Position numbers and translations under genes: made by a program | Assembly: GCA_015060535.1 (NCBI GenBank) | Contig: SUYH01000004.1 | Coordinates: forward strand, 149,946 to 213,945 | Direction: 5' to 3' | DNA length: 64,000 nucleotides | Source of the DNA: Prevotella sp. | GTDB lineage: Bacteria; Bacteroidota; Bacteroidia; Bacteroidales; Bacteroidaceae | Notes under the pieces: generated by a model | Database searches by the model: none | What the model was told of the DNA's origin: nothing | Seen by the model: the letters and a program-made list of their open reading frames with translations, nothing else | Shown here: piece by piece, positions 25,201 to 32,406 of the stretch | Layout: each line of letters opens with the position of its first letter | Numbering within the stretch: the stretch's first letter is position 1

Positions 25201-26818
25201 AATTCCAACGGCCATAGCGCAACTGGTGCACATGGGCATCGGCCATCAGACGGGTACGGGGCGAGAGGAAGTCGGTACCCTGCCCTTTCACATTGACATC
25301 GGCCGTAACGGTATAGATGGAGTCGCGAGGCATGAAGTGATGGACGTTCAGCTGGTCGACATTCAACTTCGCCTCATAGCGCATGGCATCAGCATTAAAC
25401 TGGCCACGCAGCTTCACCGTACCCTTGCCCTCATGGGCAGTCACATCGGCAGAATAGTTGGCACCATCGGCCTTCACACGCCCAGCAGCTGTCATCCCAT
25501 TAGGCAAGCGATAGTTGCGCTGCATGTTGCGAGGCAACATGGCAGTGATGAAACTCATATTTTGTGCTTTGGCCTGGAACTGCACATCAGCACGCAACTG
25601 CTGCGGACGGTCCAAGTTGGCGACAAAGCCGGTAGCATTAGCTTGGAAAGCGGAAGGTAGCGAGACATCGAGGTCGGAGAACTCCATATACTGCATGTTG
25701 CCCTTCAGCTGACCATTGAGCATCAGGGGCTCGTTGGGCCACTGGTCGCGAAAACCTTGTGGCATCGCGCTCAGGAAGGTCATGAGGTCTTGCTTGCCCA
25801 CCATTGCCCTCAGGCGCAGCTGCATCTGACCGGGATTGATGGAATCGGTCAGCGACAAAGGCATATCCAGCTCGACGTCGATGTCGGACTCAGGAGTCTT
25901 CAGGTGGAACCGAGGCAGACGGATGGAACCATTCTCCATCGTCAGCGGACCTGTCAGGTCAGTGACCTGCAAGCCACTCTTCTCGCGAAGGGCTACCGTC
26001 CGCATGTGCAGACGGAGCGTGGGGTCGTGGTAGTAGATGGAGTCGATACCGATATTGATATTCGACAGGTCGATATGGTTATAATCGAAACCCTCAATGC
26101 GGGGTTGGAAATTCTGGTCATACTGCAAGGCACCATTCACCCAGTCGACACTGGCTACGGTATAGGTCTGCTGTTCCAGATCAATCATCGCCTCCTGAGC
26201 GGTAAGCGTACCCACATGGGCTCGGACACTCATCGTATCGCCTGGCATGTGGAGCGTGATGTCTGAGCGCTTGATCTTCGCTTCGTCGACATGTATCTTC
26301 CAACGGTTCTCTGACGTGGTGGTGTCTTCAGGCACGGAATCGTTCAGGGCGATGTCTAACAGAGCGTCCTCCAGACGGGCTCCATTGACCTCGACAGTCT
26401 CCTTGCTCAGGTCTATGCCATCGCTCTTGACGAAGAGGCGTCCGAATTTACCTTTTACCTGAGCGGCATCCACGAAACCGTTGGTATTCAGGCTGGTATT
26501 TACAATCTCCAGTTGATTGATAACCACCTTGCTGCCGAACAAAGGAAGGAGTTGAATATCAACTACTGCACGCTCTACATCAGCTATTGTGTCGGGCTGG
26601 TGAATGACCTTCACGTCCTCTACCGACAGGTCTAAGGGGAACGCCATCCGGACATGTCCGACGGTTATCTGCATACCCGTCTCCTCAGAGGCATAGGCTG
26701 CCACTTTATCAACGAGCAAATTCTGAACAGGGGGCAGATAGAGCAACACGGCCAGTACTACGAAAAGCAGCACTGGGCTCAGCAGAATGCCTAATATCCA
26801 CCAGAAGATTTTCTTCAT
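22190..26818 (-). CDS. tamB: TamB: translocation and assembly module / AsmA-like protein
   Basis: 1542 residues. One N-terminal membrane anchor (IFWWILGILLSPVLLFVVLAVLL), then a long repetitive beta-rich body, and the conserved DUF490 C-terminal region. TamB-like proteins form a hydrophobic groove across the periplasm that moves phospholipids or assists barrel insertion. It starts 4 bp inside the pseudouridine synthase stop region and runs into tamL, so all are translationally coupled. Confidence 0.93.
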   Translation of the reverse strand: MKKIFWWILGILLSPVLLFVVLAVLLYLPPVQNLLVDKVAAYASEETGMQITVGHVRMAFPLDLSVEDVKVIHQPDTIADVERAVVDIQLLPLFGSKVVINQLEIVNTSLNTNGFVDAAQVKGKFGRLFVKSDGIDLSKETVEVNGARLEDALLDIALNDSVPEDTTTSENRWKIHVDEAKIKRSDITLHMPGDTMSVRAHVGTLTAQEAMIDLEQQTYTVASVDWVNGALQYDQNFQPRIEGFDYNHIDLSNINIGIDSIYYHDPTLRLHMRTVALREKSGLQVTDLTGPLTMENGSIRLPRFHLKTPESDIDVELDMPLSLTDSINPGQMQLRLRAMVGKQDLMTFLSAMPQGFRDQWPNEPLMLNGQLKGNMQYMEFSDLDVSLPSAFQANATGFVANLDRPQQLRADVQFQAKAQNMSFITAMLPRNMQRNYRLPNGMTAAGRVKADGANYSADVTAHEGKGTVKLRGQFNADAMRYEAKLNVDQLNVHHFMPRDSIYTVTADVNVKGQGTDFLSPRTRLMADAHVHQLRYGRWNFTQMAVQADVHNGHALAHVDSRNALINGKIDVDALLNTKKLNATITADVDHIDVYKMQLVEKPLSIGLCGHVDVTSDMKLTHYVSGLISDISVRDSVKALNSEFVGLHINTSTDTTLVRAQSGDFIVKLDASGNYEHLLKQISMLADSANAQYDKKIINQTALRRLLPTMKLHVESQRDNPLVTILKSQDVNFKQLLFDMNTSPATGINGTGYVHSLSVSDVLLDTINFRLTQRKEHLSFGGQIRNNKRNPRFVFNALFDGLFQERGATFGVRYFDADNKLGARIGSKVEMLDSGLNFHLVPERPTLGYKEFNLNADNYLFLGKNNKVRAHVNLKAADGMGVQIYSEETDPTNLQDITLSLNKFNLAEITSVLPFVPRMSGMMEGDYHVIQDAAGHLSVASDMAVSDMTYEHCPIGNVSTEMIYLQKSDSAHAVEARLMKDEAEVALLSGTYYNKGVGSLDAALRLQHFPLSIANGFVTDQVVGLQGYGEGELSVKGPVSRPVVNGEILLDSTYVESVPYGVSLRCDNDPVRIVDSKLLLENFTLYSYNENPLNIKGEVDFSNLDKVMVNMRLGTRNFQVINAKENPKSVAYGKAFVNMFASMRGSLDNLNMRGRLEVLGTTDMSYVLRDSPLTTDNQLDNLVKFTDFSDTTKIVVERPPLNGFTMDMTLEVSKGAHVMAYLNADHSNYIDLMGGGSLRMRYTPADNLQLTGRYTLSNGEMKYSLPVIPLKTFTIQNGSYIEFTGDPMNPTLNITATERTKASVSNTNGVGRSVDFDCGVVITKTLNDMGLQFTLDAPEDMQLHSELQSMGAEQRGKLAVSMLTTGMYLDSGNTNAFSMNSALSSFLNSEINHITGNALRTVDLSFGMDNTIDAQGSSHTDYSFKFAKRFLNNRLKVAVGGKVSSGAELQQRNNSFFDNVSLEYRLDDTANKYLTLFFQNNAYDWLDGYSQKYGGGFIWRRSLQSFWDIFRFKDQKPVMRRPQTTTQPVPTDTLKTKPQNETK

Positions 26819-27504
26819 ATCCCTGTCATTTTAAACGTATGCCACAAGGGGTCGGCAGGCAGTGGCGACTCCACTATGATGTGCTCTTTTGATACAGGAT
26901 GCACAAAGTCTATCTTGCGAGCCAGCAGCGAGATACTGCCATCAGGATTGCTACGCTTGGCACCGTATTTCAAGTCACCTTTAATAGGGAATCCTATCGT
27001 TGACAACTGGCAGCGAATCTGGTGATGGCGGCCAGTCATCAGGTTTACCTCCAACAAGCTGTAGCGTTCCGACTGTCCTATCAGCCGATACTCCAGTTTG
27101 GCCAGTTTGCTATTAGGCACCTCGTGGTCGTAAGCATAGCTTTTGTTCTGCTTCTCATTACGAAGTAGCCAATGCTCAACGGTAGTAAACGTATCACTAT
27201 TCGCTGTTCTCTCCACTTTATTCACTATTGCCCAGTAGGTCTTATGCACCTCGCCGTTACGAAACATATTGTTCAGTCGCGACAACGCTTTCGAAGTACG
27301 GGCGAAGACAACAAGGCCAGCCACAGGACGGTCCAGACGGTGCACAACGCCCAGAAAAACGGCTCCGGGCTTCGCGTACCTTTCTTTAATATAGTCTTTG
27401 ACCAACTCAGAAAGGGGGCGATCGCCAGTCTTATCTCCCTGTACGATCTCCCCACTCTTCTTGTTGGCTATGATAATATGGTTGTCTTCGTAGACGACTT
27501 CCAT
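26815..27504 (-). CDS. RluA-family RNA pseudouridine synthase
   Basis: 229 residues. The catalytic motif HRLDRPVAGLVVFART contains the active-site Asp, and MTGRHHQIRCQL is the second family motif. There is no S4 domain. It isomerises uridine to pseudouridine in rRNA or tRNA; the target base is not evident. It overlaps tamB by 4 bp and follows fabG by 4 bp. Confidence 0.9.
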   Translation of the reverse strand: MEVVYEDNHIIIANKKSGEIVQGDKTGDRPLSELVKDYIKERYAKPGAVFLGVVHRLDRPVAGLVVFARTSKALSRLNNMFRNGEVHKTYWAIVNKVERTANSDTFTTVEHWLLRNEKQNKSYAYDHEVPNSKLAKLEYRLIGQSERYSLLEVNLMTGRHHQIRCQLSTIGFPIKGDLKYGAKRSNPDGSISLLARKIDFVHPVSKEHIIVESPLPADPLWHTFKMTGI

Positions 27505-27508
27505 AACC

Positions 27509-28246
27509 TTACATGTTCATACCGCCGTCAACCTGAATGACCTGTCCGCTGACGTAGCTCGACATGTCTGAAGCCAGGAAGGTAGCCACATTGGCGATAT
27601 CCTCGACCTGACCACCACGACGAAGAGGAATCTTCTGCTTCCACTCCTCACGGATCTCGTCAGACAACTGGGCAGTCATAGCGGTCTCGATGAAACCAGG
27701 AGCGATAGCGTTGGCACGGATACCCTTTGGTCCCATCTCCTGAGCGATACTCTTAGCCAGTGCTATCAGACCTGCCTTCGAAGCAGCGTAGTTAGCCTGT
27801 CCGGCGTTACCGTGCACACCTACTACCGATGCCATGTTGATAATTGATCCACCACGCTGGCGCATCATGACAGGTACACAAGCGTGAACGAAGTTGAAAG
27901 CTGACTTCAGATTGACAGCAATAACAGCGTCCCACTGCTGCTCAGTCATGCGCAGCATCAGACCGTCCTTGGTGATACCAGCATTGTTCACCAGAATATC
28001 GATTGATCCAAACTCTTCCTTAACGGCCTTTACAACCTCCTCAGTCTGAGCAAAGTCGGCAGCGTTTGATGCATAGCTCTTAGCCTTCACACCCAGAGCA
28101 GCAATCTCCTGCTCGGTCTCTTCGTTGACCTGGAGGTCGGTGAATGCGATGTTTGCGCCTTCCTGGGCGAACTTCAGTGCGATAGCCTTTCCGATACCGC
28201 GTGCAGCACCAGTAATCAGCGCTGTCTTACCTTCTAATAATCCCAT
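27509..28246 (-). CDS. fabG: 3-oxoacyl-ACP reductase
   Basis: 245 residues from ATG 28246 (MGLLEGKTALITGAARGIG); an upstream in-frame extension overlaps the leader and is not typical. Short-chain dehydrogenase with the NADPH loop TGAARGIGKA, catalytic Ser and YAASKAG (Tyr-xxx-Lys), and NNAG. It reduces 3-oxoacyl-ACP in fatty acid elongation. It follows a TetR regulator gene by 34 bp. Confidence 0.93.
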   Translation of the reverse strand: MGLLEGKTALITGAARGIGKAIALKFAQEGANIAFTDLQVNEETEQEIAALGVKAKSYASNAADFAQTEEVVKAVKEEFGSIDILVNNAGITKDGLMLRMTEQQWDAVIAVNLKSAFNFVHACVPVMMRQRGGSIINMASVVGVHGNAGQANYAASKAGLIALAKSIAQEMGPKGIRANAIAPGFIETAMTAQLSDEIREEWKQKIPLRRGGQVEDIANVATFLASDMSSYVSGQVIQVDGGMNM

Positions 28247-28280
28247 AATTTTCTTGTTACGATTAATTAATATTTGATTT

Positions 28281-28871
28281 TTACATTCTTCGTTTTCCCA
28301 ACGCACTATACACGATCTTGGCAACCTGAGGCTTAGTGGCCTCGGCTGTCATTCCGTGGGCAATGCGACCATAGATATAAGGTACCTCAAGGCCCTTAAT
28401 ACAATAATGGGTGATGTCGGCTACCAAGTCGACATTGTCGATATCGAACTCGCCATCCTCCTTGCCCTCACGGAACACCTTGCGAAACAGTTCAATTTCG
28501 GCATCGTCGAAATTACGACGTACCTTCTCTACCATCCAGATGTTACGGAAGAATTCGGCACGCAGATTACCATTGCGCACCACCGTCTCACGAATCATGC
28601 TCAGGTGCAGATATATCAACTCGACGATCTTCTCCTGAGGGGGAATGCGCTTGGCAGCAACCTCATCGAGCTGGTCGGACAAGCGCTCCAGCTCACTCTC
28701 GATGACAGCAAAATAGATGTCCTCCTTCGACTTGAAATAGGTATACAGCGTACGGCGTCCTTTCTTCGATGCGGTCGCAATATCGTTCATCGTCGTATTC
28801 TCCAGCCCGTTCTTGGCGAACAGCTGGCGAGCTACATCCACTAACAATTGGCGTGTTTTTGATATTGACAT
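28281..28871 (-). CDS. TetR-family repressor
   Basis: 196 residues. The N-terminal helix-turn-helix (ARQLFAKNGLENTTMNDIATASKKGRRTLYTYFKSKED, key turn TTMNDIA...RRTLYTYF) is typical; the C-terminal ligand domain is not assignable. It is the first gene of fabG-pseudouridine synthase-tamB-tamL and has a near-perfect dyad on its own promoter, so autoregulation of the whole unit is likely. The ligand may be an acyl species, by analogy with FabR/FadR-type TetR proteins; that is inference. Confidence 0.88.
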   Translation of the reverse strand: MSISKTRQLLVDVARQLFAKNGLENTTMNDIATASKKGRRTLYTYFKSKEDIYFAVIESELERLSDQLDEVAAKRIPPQEKIVELIYLHLSMIRETVVRNGNLRAEFFRNIWMVEKVRRNFDDAEIELFRKVFREGKEDGEFDIDNVDLVADITHYCIKGLEVPYIYGRIAHGMTAEATKPQVAKIVYSALGKRRM

Positions 28872-28897
28872 AACTTTTGTACTCCAAAAATTCTACA

Positions 28898-28928
28898 TTG
28901 CACATTGCTGATACAGTGTGCAAAATTA
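28898..28928 (-). promoter_or_regulatory. tetR promoter with overlapping 26-bp operator dyad
   Basis: TTGCACATTG (28898-28907) and CAGTGTGCAA (28914-28923) form a dyad with 9 of 10 matching pairs. The minus-strand -7 box TAATTTTG (28921-28928) overlaps its upstream arm, so a bound dimer would block RNA polymerase. Confidence 0.7.
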
Positions 28929-29063
28929 GAAAATACTTCCCATTCCGCCAAATTTTTTACCTTGAAATGTTGGAAAATACCTATTTTTGGCGATTTTTTC
29001 CGAAAACATTTGGCTGTTACAGAAAAAAGTCGTACCTTTGCACCCGCAAAACAAAAACAACAT

Positions 29064-29136
29064 CGCGGAGTGGAGCAGTTGGTAGCTCGCCAGGCTCATA
29101 ACCTGGAGGTCGCATGTTCGAGTCCTGCCTCCGCAA
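29064..29136 (+). tRNA. Initiator tRNA-fMet(CAT)
   Basis: Cloverleaf with acceptor arms CGCGGAG/CTCCGCA, hence the C1-A72 mismatch typical of initiator tRNA, D stem GAGC/GCTC and anticodon loop CTCATAA. The T stem GCATG/CCTGC has one mismatch. No encoded CCA. TACCTTTG promoter at 29033-29040, terminator just after. Confidence 0.93.
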
Positions 29137-29140
29137 CTAT

Positions 29141-29164
29141 AGCAGCCTTTTAGGCTGCTTTTTT
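29141..29164 (+). terminator. Terminator of the initiator tRNA
   Basis: AGCAGCC pairs with GGCTGCT, followed by a T run. Confidence 0.85.
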
Positions 29165-29236
29165 GTTGCGCAGGACTCTCGCATGCTCCCGGTCGCAGTT
29201 CTTTGACCAAGATCAAAGCGTTGCAAGCAACGATTA

Positions 29237-29256
29237 CGAGTCCTGCCTCCGCAACT
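29237..29256 (+). repeat. 20-bp copy of the tRNA-fMet 3' end
   Basis: Positions 29237-29256 repeat 29119-29138 exactly (T loop through discriminator plus CT). The 5' part of a tRNA is absent; the sequence between resembles a scrambled tRNA remnant (GCAGGACTC in reverse orientation at about 29170). It is either the scar of an integration event at the tRNA or a decayed tandem tRNA. Confidence 0.75.
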
Positions 29257-29259
29257 CTG

Positions 29260-29290
29260 AAGTCCGAATCGTTTCGGACTTCTTTTTTTT
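29260..29290. terminator. Terminator between the tRNA remnant and the IMPase gene
   Basis: AAGTCCGAA pairs with TTCGGACTT, then T8; it lies at the stop of the convergent minus-strand gene and can serve both. Confidence 0.8.
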
Positions 29291-30098
29291 ATTCCTTTAC
29301 CCCATCGAGCAAATCCTGATGCACGACACCATTGGTCGCTACGATGCTGTCGCCCTGCATGAAATAGGCATCGCCTGCATAGTTAGTGACACGCCCACCA
29401 GCCTCCATGACAATCAGCGCACCAGCCATATAGTCCCACTGTCCGATATAACGCTCAACGTAAGCATCCAGCCGACCAGCCGCCACATAACACAGGGCTA
29501 TAGCCGCCGAACCAATGCTGCGAATGCTGCCCACATGACCATAGTAGCGCTCGACAAGTCGCTTGATGACGGGCTTGTAGGCTTCGCTGTTATACGGATA
29601 TTGCAGACAAATCAGCGCATCGTTGATTTCACTCGACCCCACATGCAAAGCAACATTTCTCATTTCTCCTTTCTCATTTCTCATTTCTACGTATGCACCG
29701 CCATCCTGCCAGGCATAGAAACACTCGTCTGCACAGATCTCATAGACTACACCCACCAGAATCTCCTTGCCACGTATCAGGGCTATCGATACGGCATAAG
29801 GCGGGAAGTCATGAATGAAGTTCGTGGTACCATCCAACGGATCGACCACCCAGAGCATCTGCTCGTCGGTATGTGTGGCCAAGCCTTCCTCGGTGATGAA
29901 TCCTGCTTCAGGCAACAACTCGCGCAGGGCTTTGACAATCATCTGCTCAGAACCCTTGTCGACATACGACACGTAGTCGTGGGCATGCTTGCGCTCCACC
30001 TTATCGACAGAGAAGCTCGCGCGTTCCTTTTTAATATAAGAACCCGCCTCGCGGGCAATATTGCACACAAGGCGGGTTATCGTTTCAAGATTTTGCAT
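29289..30098 (-). CDS. Inositol monophosphatase family protein
   Basis: 269 residues. The metal-binding motif WVVDPLDGTTNFIHDFP and the C-terminal WDYMAGALIVMEAGG are those of IMPase/SuhB/CysQ-type phosphatases. A lineage-specific insert EMRNEKGEMRN (about residue 135) is encoded by a TTTCTCA heptamer array. It removes a phosphate from inositol phosphate or a related small molecule; the substrate is not determined from sequence. Confidence 0.88.
   Translation of the reverse strand: MQNLETITRLVCNIAREAGSYIKKERASFSVDKVERKHAHDYVSYVDKGSEQMIVKALRELLPEAGFITEEGLATHTDEQMLWVVDPLDGTTNFIHDFPPYAVSIALIRGKEILVGVVYEICADECFYAWQDGGAYVEMRNEKGEMRNVALHVGSSEINDALICLQYPYNSEAYKPVIKRLVERYYGHVGSIRSIGSAAIALCYVAAGRLDAYVERYIGQWDYMAGALIVMEAGGRVTNYAGDAYFMQGDSIVATNGVVHQDLLDGVKE
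29656..29690 (-). repeat. TTTCTCA heptamer array inside the IMPase gene
   Basis: Five contiguous units of TTTCTNN at 29656, 29663, 29670, 29677 and 29684, translated as a seven-residue repeat (EMRNEKG, EMRN). Confidence 0.85.
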
Positions 30099-30109
30099 TA
30101 ATCAATAAT

Positions 30110-30138
30110 TATCAATTATCAATTGTCAATTATCAATT
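30110..30138. repeat. TTATCAA heptamer array between IMPase and ilvC
   Basis: Four 7-bp units (one with G in place of A) in the 44-bp gap between the two genes. Confidence 0.75.
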
Positions 30139-30142
30139 AATA

Positions 30143-31192
30143 TCAGTCTTCCTGATATTCGGGACGCAGCTTGCGTACGGTCTCACCAGCACGCCACATC
30201 TCCTGGTTACGCATAGCCTCAAGCTCCTTCTCCAGACCGGCACGATAGTCGGGCTTCGAGTTTGCATCGATGGTGATCTGAGCCTCGTTACCAGTCTTTA
30301 CTGAGTAATACAGCCACTCCATCACGGGCTTGATGGCGTCGTGGAAACGGGGAGCCCAGTCCAAAGCACCACGCTGAGCAGTAGTAGAGCAGTTAGCGTA
30401 CATCCAGTCCATACCCTTAGCACCGAACAACGGGCCAAGGCTCTGAGTCAGCTCCTCAACAGTCTCATTGAAAGCCTCCGAGGGAGAGTGACCATTCTCA
30501 CGGAGCACCTCATACTGAGCCAACAGCAAGCCCTGGATAGCACCCATCAGCGAACCGCGCTCACCAGTCAGGTCAGAGGTAGCCTCACGCTGGAAGGTGG
30601 TCTCGAACAAATAACCGGCACCGATACCGATACCGAAGGCCAGTGTCTTCTCCTTGGCCTTACCCGTAGCGTCCTGATAGACGGCATAAGAGCAGTTCAG
30701 ACCACGACCCTCGCAGAACATGGTGCGGAGGCTGGTACCAGAACCCTTAGGAGCTACCATGATGACGTCAACATCCTTGGGAGGAACAACACCTGTGCGA
30801 TCGCTCCAGTTGATAGCGAAGCCATGAGAGTAGTACAGTGTCTTACCAGGCTTCAGATATTGCTTGATAGTGGGCCACTGCTGCATCTGACCAGCATCAG
30901 AGAGCAACATGCAGAGGATAGTACCCTTCTCAGCAGCCTCCTCGATAGAGAAGAGGGTCTTGCCAGGTACCCAACCGTCAGCTACAGCCTTGTCATAGGT
31001 CTTGCCCTGACGCTGACCAACGATCACGTTGAAACCATTGTCGCGCAGGTTGCAAGCCTGACCAGGACCCTGTACGCCATAACCGATAACGGCGATCACC
31101 TCATCCTTTAATACTTCACGTGCTTTCTCGAGTGAGAACTCTTTGCTGGTGACTACAGTCTCGATAACGCCACCAAAATTCATTTCTGCCAT
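30143..31192 (-). CDS. ilvC: Ketol-acid reductoisomerase
   Basis: 349 residues. The Rossmann motif is GYGVQGPGQACNL, the acidic metal site is in DLTGERGSLMG, and the C-terminal knotted domain is present. It converts acetolactate or acetohydroxybutyrate to the dihydroxy acid in valine/isoleucine synthesis, using NADPH and Mg. It stands alone here, apart from other ilv genes, with its own promoter. Confidence 0.95.
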   Translation of the reverse strand: MAEMNFGGVIETVVTSKEFSLEKAREVLKDEVIAVIGYGVQGPGQACNLRDNGFNVIVGQRQGKTYDKAVADGWVPGKTLFSIEEAAEKGTILCMLLSDAGQMQQWPTIKQYLKPGKTLYYSHGFAINWSDRTGVVPPKDVDVIMVAPKGSGTSLRTMFCEGRGLNCSYAVYQDATGKAKEKTLAFGIGIGAGYLFETTFQREATSDLTGERGSLMGAIQGLLLAQYEVLRENGHSPSEAFNETVEELTQSLGPLFGAKGMDWMYANCSTTAQRGALDWAPRFHDAIKPVMEWLYYSVKTGNEAQITIDANSKPDYRAGLEKELEAMRNQEMWRAGETVRKLRPEYQED

Positions 31193-31354
31193 AATGCAAT
31201 TAAAAATTTAAATGTTATTACTATCCCTGTGGACCCATGCCAGCCCTAACCCGAGAACCGGACGTTTGGTGCTCACCACCGTCTTTCAAGATTCACTCCA
31301 TGCTTACTCGAAGCATCGACAAGGGATCTTATTTACAAATCGTCTGCAAAGTTA
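31193..31354 (-). promoter_or_regulatory. ilvC promoter and 150-nt leader
   Basis: TAACTTTG on the minus strand at 31347-31354. The leader contains several G/C-rich stretches and no evident leader peptide rich in branched-chain codons; I could not define an attenuator. Confidence 0.5.
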
Positions 31355-31386
31355 AGCATTTGTTATCAAAACGCCAAAATTTTAGC

Positions 31387-32406
31387 CTATTTTATATCAG
31401 AAAAGTATTTTTTGCCTTTGGCATAGTAATTCCAGAGAATGGAAATAGGCATCTGCTGGGGTATCTCCTGAGCTACCCGACTCTGTTGTATCGCCTCGCG
31501 ATCCTTCTTGAAATCGTTGCGCCAGCGCTTGAAGGCACGACGTGCCCGATAGATGGCCACGAAGTCTCCCCAGTGGTGCTGCAGGATGAGTGTCTGCCAA
31601 GCGGCCAGGTAATCCAGGAACCATCGCCAACGCATCACATATTGCAACTCATTGTCGGGCAAGCACTTATAAAGCATCGTCAGGTTATTGCGGAAATTGA
31701 GGAATGTCTTCATGGGGTTCGACTTCGGCAGCGTGCCTCCTCCCACATGATAGACGTAGCTCTCAGGCAGACAGTAGATCTTACGTCCTCTGATCCGCAG
31801 GCGCCAACAGAGGTCTATCTCCTCATTATGGGCAAAGAAGCGTCCATCCAGCCCACCAGCGTCCCAATAGTCCTTCGAACGGATCATCAGCGCTGCACCT
31901 GTGGCCCAGAGCACCTCGGTAGCATAGTCGTACTGTCCGTTATCCTCCTCTACGGTATCGAAGATGCGCCCCCGGCAGAAGGGATAGCCGAAGCGGTCGA
32001 GAAATCCCCCACACGCCCCTGCATACTCAAACATATCCTTGTTATATATAGAGAGAAGCTTTGGCTGGCAAGCCGCCACCTCCTGGTGCGCGTCCATAAA
32101 CTCGATGAGTGGCGTGAGCCAGTGGTGTGTCACCTCGATATCGCTGTTCAGCAAGAGATAGTATTCGGCTTCGATCTGGTGCAGCGCCTTGTTATACCCC
32201 TCGGCAAAGCCCCAGTTCTTGTCCAGCACGATGAGCTTACACTCCGGAAACTCACGTCGAAGCAAGCCCAGCGAGTCGTCCGTCGATGCGTTGTCAGCGA
32301 CATAGACCGTAGCCTCGTCGCGCGAGTAGTTCAATACGGTAGGCAGATACTGCGCCAGCATCTTCGACCCGTTCCAGTTCAATATTACAATAGCTACCTT
32401 ATCCAT
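31387..32406 (-). CDS. Family 2 glycosyltransferase
   Basis: 339 residues. The GT-A fold shows VAIVILNWNGSKML at the N-terminus, YVADNASTDDS for nucleotide binding and LNSDIEV as the DxD-like motif. It resembles the rhamnosyl/other sugar transferases that extend surface glycans. It overlaps the end of mtaB by 13 bp, so it is co-translated although the functions differ. Confidence 0.88.
   Translation of the reverse strand: MDKVAIVILNWNGSKMLAQYLPTVLNYSRDEATVYVADNASTDDSLGLLRREFPECKLIVLDKNWGFAEGYNKALHQIEAEYYLLLNSDIEVTHHWLTPLIEFMDAHQEVAACQPKLLSIYNKDMFEYAGACGGFLDRFGYPFCRGRIFDTVEEDNGQYDYATEVLWATGAALMIRSKDYWDAGGLDGRFFAHNEEIDLCWRLRIRGRKIYCLPESYVYHVGGGTLPKSNPMKTFLNFRNNLTMLYKCLPDNELQYVMRWRWFLDYLAAWQTLILQHHWGDFVAIYRARRAFKRWRNDFKKDREAIQQSRVAQEIPQQMPISILWNYYAKGKKYFSDIK

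Noticed and set aside
28926..29216. 96-codon minus-strand frame containing GGRTRTCDLQVMSLASYQ
   Set aside because: This peptide is the reverse translation of a tRNA and is a known annotation artefact.
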